This document shows positions 1 through 11,800 of a stretch of 64,000 nucleotides of DNA, in pieces. The stretch covers positions 19,785,975-19,849,974 of the forward strand of contig CM054183.1 in the NCBI GenBank assembly GCA_028829895.1, given 5' to 3'. The stretch comes from Sinotaia quadrata. Its lineage: Eukaryota > Mollusca > Gastropoda > Architaenioglossa > Viviparidae. The stretch's first letter is position 1; each line of letters starts with the position of its first letter. The translations under genes and the position numbers were made by a program. Below the pieces are notes generated by a model. That model worked only from the letters and a program-made list of their open reading frames with translations. It made no database searches and was not told where the DNA came from.

Positions 1-203
1 TCTATAAAGCGAAGAAGATTTATTTGGCGACATAATCTCTCGCTCACTAGAGCTTGTCTGCAATACACACGGGACTCTATTGACCGTTTTTTTTTTCCTG
101 ATTGACCAGATCCACCTTTAGGAAGTGGGGTTAGAGGCAACCACACGTTTCTCGTTCCAAGATGAATTGGAACCCTCTTAAAGCAAAAGGAATGTGCCCC
201 CAC

Positions 204-234
<31 letters not shown>

Positions 235-2002
235 AAAAAAATTGCTTCTGCCTGCCCCACAGTACGGAGATTGAACAAAATAACATGGTGTTTTAACCTC
301 GGGAAGCGTTGAAATCTAGGTGATAACGAGATCGTATGCGCTAGCTACGAAACCAAACACTGAAGAGCAGAAACGAGACAAGATGCAACCTTCCATTCCC
401 ACCTCACTTTCCAAAGTCGCCATTCCCAAACGTCACGATGGTTGCTTTGTGTAAATGATTTATCAAGGAAGAGTACGTAGGCTGGGTCCTCTCTTTCTGT
501 ATGCTTAAATAAAAAAATAAATAAATGCAGATCCGAAACAGGTATTTGGTTTATCACTGGCGAGGATAATGTTCCTGTAATGAGCCCCACCCCCACCCCT
601 TCCGCAGATGTTGGAGATAAAGTAAATAGATCTTCACTTGCAAAAAGGGGTTAGAACAAGAACCTTAGTTCAGAGTACGTCTATCTTGTATGGGAGCAGA
701 TTTTCAGGCCTGACAAATCAGTGGCTTGATTGATATGCAAGGCAACTATTTCAGTTAACATACGCAACATCGGAGAACATCCAAGAGTTGAAGGTCATGA
801 ATCAGCCAGAAGGGTCTTGGCGATGATTGAAGTGTTACGAGGGAGTCAGAGGGCACTGGCTTATCAACTTGTACCGACAGAGAGTTAAAATCGGTTTGAG
901 TAGCCAAAAAAGAAGAAGAAAAAAAAGAAAACCAAAACCAAAATGAATCATTAGAATTATGAAGAGCTCTTCTGTGATTCTATTAATCCTACTGTGTTTA
1001 AATTTATCACTCATACCTATTTAGTTGCAGGCCCGCAACTAAAGTTAATTTATTATTAGCCCATATGACAAACATAATGTTTATTCACGGGCATCCCTCA
1101 CGTTTTATTATTTAAGTGAAAGATGCAGCGGTTTCTTAAAGTTATGGGTTATTTCCTCTGGTTAGAATTGTAAAACGTCCTTTTTTTTTTTAATGACGCC
1201 ACAAAGTTTATGCTAAAATATAAATAGTTTGTTTAAGTGTCCGCAAACAAGAGCAGTAGTGCAAATCGAGATTCCTTCATTCGAATAATTCAGAATTAGG
1301 TTATGTTTCATTTACAGTTTGTTACATTGTTGTGCATGTTGAGACACTGTCGAGAAGTATCGAATTTGTTCCACAGATTAATCTGATGGGGTTTGTTTGT
1401 GTGTTTGTTCATTCGTTCACAGCTCTCCCCATTCCTTGTGTAGTCACGCATAAAGGCAAGACTTGTCTAGCAGAATGAGTTCGATTATCGGACGGGAAAA
1501 AAATATGCCTATATTATAATTAAAGTTTCAGTTTCAAATGTATGCCGCCCGCTCTTTTCTCTGCCCAGATAGCTCATTATATGTCCTCTTTTAAACTTCT
1601 GTTTTCAATTTGAAAATAATATACGTGTTTATACCATAAGAATTATTATTATGGTCCCCACACAGGTAGTAATAATGGATAGAAATTTATAAGTTTTTCA
1701 AACACACACTTGTTTGGCGCTTTTCTGTCGTCCAACTACACAGTGTGCTCATGGAGCAATGCTCTCTCTCTCTCTCTCTCTCTCTCTCACAGACACACAC
1801 ACACACACCGAAAATTCACTTTGAAGTGTATATTTTGCATATTTCACATTGTTTCATGCAGTATCATAATTAAAAATATGATAAATAAAAATATGTCTAT
1901 GTTGAAAGTTGAAAAGGGAAGATGATTTTTTTAAAATTGTAAATGTGTTTTACCATTATTTTAACACATATACAATTTTAATTCTCGATCTATCAATTAT
2001 GT
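1..2002 (+). other. Upstream intron, tail end
   Basis: This is noncoding DNA before exon A. It holds an A26 run at 204-229 followed by a second A run, and a (CT)n run at 1762-1789 passing into (AC)n to about 1809. A MICU3 exon ending in phase 1 should lie upstream; I searched by eye for the conserved segment and saw none, so it is probably beyond the left edge. The ORFs at 345-596 and 1710-1925 have no recognisable features. Confidence 0.6.
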
Positions 2003-2330
2003 CTTGTTCCTAGTTTGTTTGCATTGTTCTTGTTCCTAGTTTCTTTAAATTATTCTTATTCTTATTCCTAGTTTGTTTGAATTGTTCTTGTATATTATTT
2101 GTATGGATTATTCTTGTTCTTGTTCCTAATTTGTTTGAATTATTCTTGTTCTTGTTCTTGATTTGAATTGTTCTTTTATCATATTTGTATGAATTAATCT
2201 TGTTCCTAGTGTGTTTAAATTATTCTTCTTTGTGTTCTTATTTGTTTGAATTATTATTGTTCTTGTTCTTAATTTGTTTGAACTTTTCTTGTTCTTGTTC
2301 CTGTTTTGTATTTTGAATTATTCTTTTTAA
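2003..2330. repeat. Degenerate T-rich tandem repeat abutting the exon A acceptor
   Basis: Units of roughly 30-40 bases built on cttgttcctagtttgtttg and aattattcttg recur about nine times, with drift and short internal duplications of ttgttc. The array runs to within six bases of the tttcag acceptor, so the repeat itself supplies the polypyrimidine tract of exon A. Confidence 0.75.
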
Positions 2331-2336
2331 TTTCAG

Positions 2337-2384
2337 GAATTATTTCGTACACCGAGTATCTGTTTTTACTCTGCGTTTTGACAA
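2337..2384 (+). CDS. MICU3: MICU3-like exon A (end of N-terminal lobe)
   Basis: A 48-base exon reads GIISYTEYLFLLCVLT plus the first base of a lysine codon. The acceptor is tttcag at 2331-2336 and the donor is gtaagt at 2385. It begins in phase 1: the first G of the glycine codon must come from the upstream exon. It ends in phase 1: its last base A joins AG of the next exon to give lysine, restoring the LTKPH motif of MICU3. In the family this segment lies just before the first EF-hand. Three CpG fall in its 48 bases. The acceptor is preceded by a T-rich degenerate tandem repeat (2003-2330). No candidate for the preceding exon was found in 1-2336. Confidence 0.88.
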
Positions 2385-2811
2385 GTAAGTAAAGTTTAGT
2401 CTTTTCTCACGTAAATGTATATGTCAATATGTGTGTTAGATGTATAATAACTATAATATTTTATGTTGCTTTTTGTCTTTGCAACTTACCCTTTAATATT
2501 CAAATGGTTGACGATGTATATATAATCATTGTATGTCACTTTTATTTCCCGAATCTTTTCAGCTCATTGATTTATTTTTATTTTGCTACTTTTGTTGGAG
2601 CCCCCCCCCCCAAGCCAGACCCGAATTAGATGTACCAGAAATCCTTATGCCATGGTGTCTTAAAGTAATTAAACACATAGTTTTATAAAGACACTTTTCT
2701 ATTCATATATGCATTGTTTTTATGTACACACCGCACAACACACACAGACACACACGCACACACACATAAATACGCAAAACAGACACGTACACACAAACGC
2801 ATGAACAAAAA

Positions 2812-2877
<66 letters not shown>

Positions 2878-5800
2878 AACTCAGCAATCTAGCGAGGCTT
2901 TTTCTTCTTTCTCGTACACACCAATTAACATAGCGTGGAGGAAAAACGGTTTCACCAAGTTGTATCTAATGTAATTAGTACTTTCATGATTAGATATTAA
3001 TACACTTACATGCAGATCGGGATAGATCAGTGAAGGTCTGCTATCTTTAGGTGTTAAGTAAACTTTATCCTAGTGAATTATAATCTTAATCCTAGATCGT
3101 TGTCATATGCCCTTCAGTTAGTGGGGTTCTCCTACTTAACATTATAATAATCTAATTTGTAATTATCTGTGATGAAATCTTGGCGCATCCAGACGCAGAG
3201 ATTAATTCAGAAGCAATTTTTCTGAATGGCATTGCGCAGGCAGCTTTAAGTCTGTGCCAAGAATCTTATATTGACTCTTGGTCAGCCCTAGGCCACAAGT
3301 GATAGATAAACTTGTATAAAATCTTCCAGAGCATACTTTTAGTTAATGTTTTTATTATTTTGTCAGTACAATCCTTCAGTAAAGGCTAACTTATCGGACC
3401 CGTTGTAGTCATGACAGAAAGCCCAAAGGCATATTCTTATATTATTTTTAAAAGAGCGAAGTCACAGTATTAATCTCTAACATCTATACTTAGATAATGT
3501 TCAATAAAAAATTAATAAACTATAATTTTAAGAATGAGTTTATTTCACCCTAGCTGCCATTAGATGCCACTTAAGAAAAATGATAATGGTATTTTCTTAT
3601 GCCTGTAAATATTTTCGTTTCCTACATCTGAATGTTTCAGAAAAATTAGTATTTGAATCAGATTTCGATTGCTTGCAGACATTAATGTTGGAACTTGGCT
3701 CTGTGCTGTGTTTCGTGTATATTTCATTTCTGTATTTTCAGAAATCTCATTTTCAGGATTAGGTCTCCATTTCCATTAAGGCAGGGGTTCTTTACCTGGG
3801 TTTCACGGACCGCTTAAGGGGTCCATGGATGGGCTTCATGGGGTCCGTGAAAGTCAAATATTTGCTATATTTTTACATTCTGCATATGTGCTTTTTTTTT
3901 AGTGAGGGGGTCCAGAGCTTTCACCAGATTTTCAAAGGGGTCCGTGACTTTAAAAAGGTTAAGAACCACTGCATTAAGGCGTAATATAGTTTACATTCAA
4001 TTTCATCTTACTTTAAGTAACACAACACTTTCTTTCTGAGCGCGATCTTATAAACAATTATTTTACGACACACTAAAGACGTCAAGATTTCTATATTAAA
4101 GTCACCGGCACAGGACTACCAATATTCATGGTCATAAATTGCAATATGTTCGAGAAGATCCATGCAAAATTTAGGGTTTTTTTTTTTTTTAAGCAGACAA
4201 TTGGCTAATTGTGTAGCCTGACGATTGATGGAAGTGATTTGAGAGTGTATACATTTTCGAGTTCATTTCGTGGCTGTCTGCATATTGACTCGAATATTGA
4301 TATATTTTCTGTATTGACACGATCTGTTATATCACGTGACAGAAGTGCTTTAGAAGCTGGACGGTTGTGTGAGGGAGTGTAAAAAGGCTGTTTTATTTTA
4401 TTCTTAAAGTAATTTATTTATCCTTGTAATTATTTATATCGCTTATATTTACTTTATTTATTTTTATTTTTTTTACTTAACCCAAAGTGCAATGTTATCA
4501 TCATCAGAAGAAGAGAGACGGCGCAAAGCTAGATGGTATGTTGAGATCAGGATTGCTGCAGTTTATTTATTTACTTGGTTTTTTTGTTTTGTTTTTGTTT
4601 TGTTTGTTCACATTTTTGCATTTCCTTGCCTTTGAGGAAAAAAGCTGAATAATGACGCCTATTTTTGCATGTTTATTGCGTCATGGACATCGAAGCCTGT
4701 CACGGGGGATGCCTTGTCCTCTAACCAGACTCAGCAGCAGTCTCACCCCGAATAATCTATTTTAATTCTGGCTTGTCATTCACTACTATTTCGGGTTTTT
4801 ATCATATATAATTACGGTGAGTATGCAAGTGTGTGTCTGTGTGTGTGTGTGTGTGTGTTCATGCGTGCGTGCTTGTATTGGGAGTTCAAGAGAGTTGTTC
4901 CTGGAATTACCAAATTCATTAAGCGTTACCATGGCTTATCCTTTTTCTTCCACTTCTTCTAAGATATGTTTTTTTCTTAATTTAGTCAAAGACTCGTTTA
5001 TGGCTGCACTTTAAGCCAGGGGGTGTGCGGGGGAACAAGCTTGCTATTCTTGTCAAAGGAGTTTGCCGGTGTGGCCTAGGTACATAGGGATCTGCAAGGA
5101 CACTGGACTGAGGAAGCATGCAGGCACGTGTGAACGCTCCTTAAGCACCTGGTTTATGGCTGCCTGTCTTTTCTCTCTCTTTTTCAAGCGCTATTCTCCC
5201 CATGGTATGGCCAGACCAGCCAGCTTGAGCTGTTACCAAGTCATTTGGTTTGCCTTCAACCAGTTTATTGTTAAAGCATGCTTGTTATGACGGTAATAAT
5301 AATATCACCACTAACACATAAATAAAGAGCCAAATGCGCACTTAAAATCCCCCCTCCCCATGGTCATGTGTCATATTTGATTGTATTCCGTCGTATGCAT
5401 CCCTCCCACGCACGCATATATAAAATATATATCTTTTAGCACCCTGGAGGACAAAACACCTTCATTCACTTGCTGGTTTTTGTCAATATGATGTAGATTT
5501 TATTTATAATCGTACACCAGCTTATGGGTTTGCATGTTTTCTTTGTCTTTTTCTTTCTACTTGTATTCTGCGAAAGAACTGATTGATTTTCTTTGTGTCT
5601 TGAGTTAACTTTAATATCCCCATTAATCAGAGCTGTTTTGTGTGTATTGAAAGAGTTCAGTAATGTAGAAAAGTTTTCTCGTTTTTTTAATACTTACATG
5701 CATTTGTGTTTTATGACACATGTTTATGTTTATGATCTGCTTTATATAAGTATTTTGTTTTCTGTCGCTGGGTCACCCCCACCCCCACCCCACACACACA

Positions 5801-8800
5801 ATTTTGTTTTTAAAAAAGGAGAAAAAAAGAGGTGATCATCTCCATTTTTATTTTTTGTCCGTTGTCTGGTTTTATATCATGTCAGATTTACATATGGCAT
5901 GCAAGCTAACGCATGCGCACACACGCGTACACAAGCGCGCGCGCGTGCACTCATGCACGCACATACATTATTTGCAGCCTATGCTTTTAATGTTTATCTT
6001 CAACTTTCACAATGTTAATGAGTGTTCGCTTCAGGATTCTTGTTGATAGCGTTTCGTATACTCGCGCACAAGTGCCAACTAAGGAGACTTGATGGGAATT
6101 GGGTAGAATGGGTTACACCGTTACGGGGTAGGTGGGTGAGGTACGTATCATAGACTAAAAATAACCGATTCATCAAAGTGATCTTGTGTGTGAAACGAGT
6201 TAATGTCAATCGGTAGGTGTGCCTAGATGTGCATGCCAGCGTTGCCCTCGTAGATTTGATACCGTTGCCCCTAGATTGATACCGCTGTCCCTAGATTTGA
6301 TACCGCTATCCCTAGATTGGTACTGCTGCCCCTAGATTGATACCGTGGTCCCTAGATTGATACCTCTGTCCCTAGATTGATACCGCTGTCCTAGATTGAT
6401 ATCACTGTCGTAAGATTGATAGAGCTGGCCCTAGATTGATAGCGCTGGCCCTAGATTGATACCAGTATCCCTAGATTGATACCACTGGCTAGAATCCTAG
6501 ATGGATACCGCTGTCCTTAGATTGATAGCGCTGGCCCTCTGCACACGAATTGCTTTTATGGGATTGCTATCTCCGTTTTTTGGTTCCTGCTGTCTACATG
6601 AGTACTATCGACTGCTAATGATTGACTGGTTTCGGATAACTGCTGTCTACATGAGTACTATCGACTGCTAATGATTGACTGGTTTCGGATAACTGCTGTC
6701 TACATGAGTACTATCGACTGCTAATGATTGACTGGTTTCGGATAACTGCTGTCTACATGAGTACTATCGACTGCTAATGATTGACTGGTTTCGGATAACT
6801 GCCGCGGTATTAGGCATTTGTCTGAAAAATAACGCTGTATATATTCTAGAAATGGCAATCGGGTGCACAGGCTGAAAAGACAGTTAACGCTGTATATATT
6901 CTAGAAATGGCAATCGGGTGCACAGGCTGAAAAGACAGATTGTTCTCCTGCAAGTGATGCATATTTAGTTGTATTATGCGAGAGACATTATAGAAAGAAT
7001 GCTTGTTGAGTAGTTCATGTACCCGTATGTGCTTGTTTCTTAACAATGTTTATCGCCTTGCACCTTTTAGGGGTATCTCTGTTCGAGGATGAAAATAAAA
7101 GCAATTATGAGTCGATCTTTGTCCGTCTGGGTCAGCTCGGTCCATCGCGAGATACTGCCCTGATCAGTGTACATGTACTGACCAAGGCGTGTGCGCATAG
7201 TGTCCTTAACAGGGCCCCACCATCTGCCGCTGTCAACAACACCTCAGAGTTACCGTCCTGTGCTCCCTTGAATTTCACCTGCTTGGGACACAGACTGGCA
7301 TTTGCATGCGGAAATGCGCTGATAATCGCATATTGTTTATTCATACACATTACTAAAGGTCTGACAAGACCAGTAAAGTGTACCACAAGAATTTGTTTCG
7401 AATTCTGCTTCACTATTGAAGGGTAACACTTTAGAAAATTATTTCTCCGGTTGAATGAAAAGAGAGAAGCAAAAGTAATTAAAAAGAAATACAAAATAGC
7501 TGATAATTGGATACATTTATATCACTTGTTACTGGAATTTCGAAAGTAACCTGTAAAAAATTAGTTATTTGACAGTAATATCACGTCTTAATTCCCCCAC
7601 TTAACAACGTGTTTTAATTTCATCATGTTGCTATAGATTTGTGACATAATATCGTCACCTTACATAGATTTGTATCACATTGCCGTCATCTTGCCATATA
7701 TCTGTATCACGTCATTATCTTGCCACCATTTGTCATTGTCATCACCTTCCCATTGATTTGTATCATAATGCCATCACCTAGCCATAAATTTGTTTCATAA
7801 TGTCATCTCTTTGCCATAGATTTATCCCATAATGTCCTCACTTTGCCATAGATTTGTTATCATAATGTCATCACTTTGCCATAGATTTATATCATAATGT
7901 TATCTCCTTGCCTTTAGATTTATTTCATGTGTCTCAAGGTCGACTCCTTGCATAGATAGATATGTTGTAAACTATCACGTTGCTATGAATGTTATGATGT
8001 GATTCCTTGCCTAGATGTGGTGTGTTTTAATGTGATTCCTTGCATAGATGTAATGTGTGGTTTCATGGGATTCCTTGCCTAGATGTTGTATGTGTTTTAA
8101 TGTGATTCCTTGCCTAGATGTAATGTGTGGTTTCATGGGATTCCTTGCCTAGATGTGATGTGTGTTTTAATGTGATTCTTTGCCTAGATGTGATGTGTGT
8201 TTTAATTTGATTCCTTGCCTAGATGGGATGTGTGGTTTCATGCCATCATCGTGTTCTGTATGTTAGGATATCACCCTGTAATATATCTTGTGATATGTAT
8301 TGTAATGACGTCACTTTGCCATAAATGTGTGTGCTGTAATGTCACCATATAGGTTGCGATTCGTTTTAATGATATCACCGTGCTGTTTATGGTATGATGT
8401 GTGCTTTATTATAGTCGTCTTGCTAATTATGTTGCTACCTAATGTCATCACATTGCCTTAGTGATGTGTGTTTCAGTGCTGTCATCTTGCTATAAATGTT
8501 GTGATGTTTTGTGTTTTAATGCCGTCATCTTTTTATATGCTGTAATATGCGTTTTAATGCCGTCACTTTTATTTGTCGTGATAAGTGTTTTAATGCCGTC
8601 ACCTTTATATATGTTGTTATGTGTGGTTTTAATGCCGTCACCTTTATATATGTTATGTGTGGTTTTAATGCCGTCACCTTTATATATGTTATGTGTGGTT
8701 TTAATGCCATTACATTTGTATATGTTGTAATGTGTGTTTTAATGACCTTTATATGTGATGTGTATTTTAATGCCACCACCTTTATATAAATTGTAATTTG

Positions 8801-11800
8801 TGTTTTGATGCGTCACTTGGCTACATATGTTGTAAAAGTTGTAATGCATGTTTTAATGCCGACACCTTTATATATGTTTGTAATGTGTGCTTTAATGACC
8901 TTTATATGTGATGTGTATTTTAATGCCGTCACCTTTATATATTGTAATTTGTGTTTTGATGCGTCACTTTGCTATATATATGTTGTAATGCGTGTTTTAA
9001 TGCCGTCACCTTTATATATATTGTAAGGTGTGTTTTCATACTGTCACCTATATATATTAATGTAATTTGTGTTTTAATGCGTCACCTTGTACATACGTTG
9101 TAATGTGTGTTTTAATATCGCCACCCTTGCTGTATCTGTGTATGTTGTGATGTGTGTTTTAATACCGTCACCATGCTATACATCTGTTGCGATTTATATT
9201 TTAATGCCATTACCTTGCTGTATATGTTGTGATTTGTGTTTTAATACCGCCACTTTGCCAGATATGTTGTATATTTTAATACCGCCACTTTGCCAGATAT
9301 GTTGTATATTTTAATACCGCCACTTTGCCAGATATGTTGTATATTTTAATACCGCCACTTTGCCAGATATGTTGTATATTTTAATACCGCCACTTTGCTG
9401 TACATGTTGATGCCTTACACCGCCATCTTCTAAAATGTCTGTGCTACATCCCTGCTTCAAATGATTGGTGTATAGAAGGTAGGATACTAGCCACTCGCTC
9501 ACAGAATCGGGGTTTGAGCATCCATCTCAGAATAAAAAACTTACCAGTGATCTTTAACCTTTCTGTAGTTCAAAATGGTGGGCTTCGAGTCTAGTTCGTT
9601 GGATGGGACAATAAATCGGGCCTCGTTTGCTGCAACTCCAGCATCAACTTGGTAGTTACAAATCAGACAGAGTAGACCGTTGACTACTGCCCAGGGCAGA
9701 TGAATATCTGCCAAACACCCTACTCGAATGTTCCTTGTAACCACTCCCTATGTTTATATTTATCCCTTCCAGAATATACACCTTTCCCTTTGCGCCTGCG
9801 CCTGTCTGCGAAATCAACGAAAGTTGGCAGCAACCCCAAAACTCATACTAAAGAGACTCAAAAGACACACAAAACGACATGGGGAAAGCTTCAAGCCCAT
9901 CAAAAGTTATAACGCCTCTCTCCTTTATCCCCACCTTAGTCTCACATCTGCGCGCATTGCAGAGGGCGTCCTCGGGTTAAGACTCTTTTTGTTCTGAGGC
10001 GATGGACACGACAGAAGACGAAGAGCCGACTGAGTAGAGATCTGCTCGCGGTTAGAGTAACAGGAGGTGTTGCAATAGTTGGCACCCTGGAAGAGGCAAA
10101 TCGATGATGAAAGAGCAGGTGAGAAAGGGGGTGTAATATTTGATAGAAGAATGGGAGGGTGGAGAAATGGCCTGTGGGTCGAAGAGCATAGAAAAACAAG
10201 AAGGTCACGTTTATTATTTTTTTTTTAAATACGAAAGACCTGACGTCAGTTTTGTTACTAGTGACAACGCTGAGTTATTTCAGTTACGTACAACGGTAAC
10301 CCGATTTTTAATATCACGTATGCATAAAAATACTACTCCCAAAATGATAAAAATGATGGTCTTGGAGTGTTGTTATTGTTTCAGCTTTGCCCTAATTTCG
10401 TAAAAATGCAAGATCAAGGTGTAGCATTGAACATGTAATATTTACAGCAAACCTGTATAATATTTTAGGGAAGTATCCCTACCTGCCTACCGATGTTAGT
10501 GGGTTTTAAAGAGAAAAAATGGGGTGAGTTGTAGGGAAGCCCTGCCTTTCGTGGACTGAGTTTTACCGAACAGATGGCAAAAATTGTCAGTTGCGCCATC
10601 TGGTGGCATGAAGAAAGCCAGCAAAGGGACTCTTCATGCGTTCCTCGATAGAGTAGAGTTCAGTGCCCGCGTCACGTCTCCCTCGTTGTTTGTCTCCCCT
10701 TGAAGATGAAGCCTGGGAAGCGACGATAGTCTAGGATGCATACTCTGCTTCTTCTCTCCCCTGACACTTTTGCTTTCAATTTGCCTGTCGCAATCTTCTC
10801 TCTTTTCTTTGAGTTTTAATTGTTTGTTTGTGGGTTTGAATACTGCTAATAAACAGCAGTAATTTTATATTCGTTAAACATTTATTGATGAGTGTTATCA
10901 GTTCTATGAAGCCAAATTCTAGTAATGAGGGATATCACTTTTTTCTAGTTAAATTACTTGCTTCTGGTAATGAAGGATGTCAGTTTTGTCTAGTTAAATT
11001 ACTTGCATCTATAATGAGGCATATCAATTTTGTCTAGTTAAATTACTTGCATCTAGTAATGAAGGATATTAGTTTTTTTCTGGTCAAATTCTAATGATTA
11101 GTGTCCTGTTTACTAAGTCGTGCTCTGGTAATTAATTAAATCATTTCCACATCCCGAGGGATTGACTATGCCAGGTCAGGTTCTGTTAATGAGTGAAGTC
11201 AATTTTGTAGATATTATAGAAGTGAGTAAATTCGACTTGTCCATACAAGTTCTAATAATGTGTTTGGGAGTTCCTCGTAGTGAAGAATGAAATCATCCAT
11301 GCCTAGTTAGGGTCATATAATGATTGAAATTATCCATATCCAGTTAGGATAATATAATGATTGAAATTATCCTGTCCAGTTAGGATCATATCATGAGTGA
11401 AATTATCATGTCCAGTTAGGATAGCATAATGATTGAAATTATCCATGTCGAGTTAGGATAATATAATGATTGAAATTATCCTGTCCAGTTAGGATCATAT
11501 AAAATGATTGATATTATCCTGTCCATTTAGGATGATTGAAATTATACTGTCCGGTTAGGATCATAGATTGTTTGATGTTTTTGACATCCAGTCAACGTTT
11601 GAATTACGATGCCAAATAAACGTAGGCTTGGCGATTTGATAATTGACGAAACTGATGTTTTATGCAGCTTTCTGCTCAGATGAAATTCCGCACGAAGACC
11701 ATACAGATTTTTTTTTTTAAAGCACACACAGACGTTAAAAAAACAACAGAGCAACCAATGAACACATCGCCAGTGTTGTTGGGAGCATTTTGTTCTGTTT

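Noticed and set aside
772..832. A stretch reading QELKVM that recalls the KQEL segment of MICU3 upstream of exon A
   Set aside because: The frame stops soon after, the expected following motif is absent and there are no usable splice sites.
7046..7494. Overlapping 126- and 120-codon ORFs on opposite strands
   Set aside because: Neither translation shows a domain, signal sequence or family pattern. Two similar-length frames on opposite strands suggest only a lack of stops.
8461..9314. Repetitive ORFs that read like a transmembrane repeat protein (NAVTFIYV repeats)
   Set aside because: They follow a drifting minisatellite; frames switch whenever the unit length is not a multiple of three.
9468..9520. 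tRNA-like boxes (ggggtttgagcatcc)
   Set aside because: The B-box-like word is present but there is no acceptable A box or cloverleaf.
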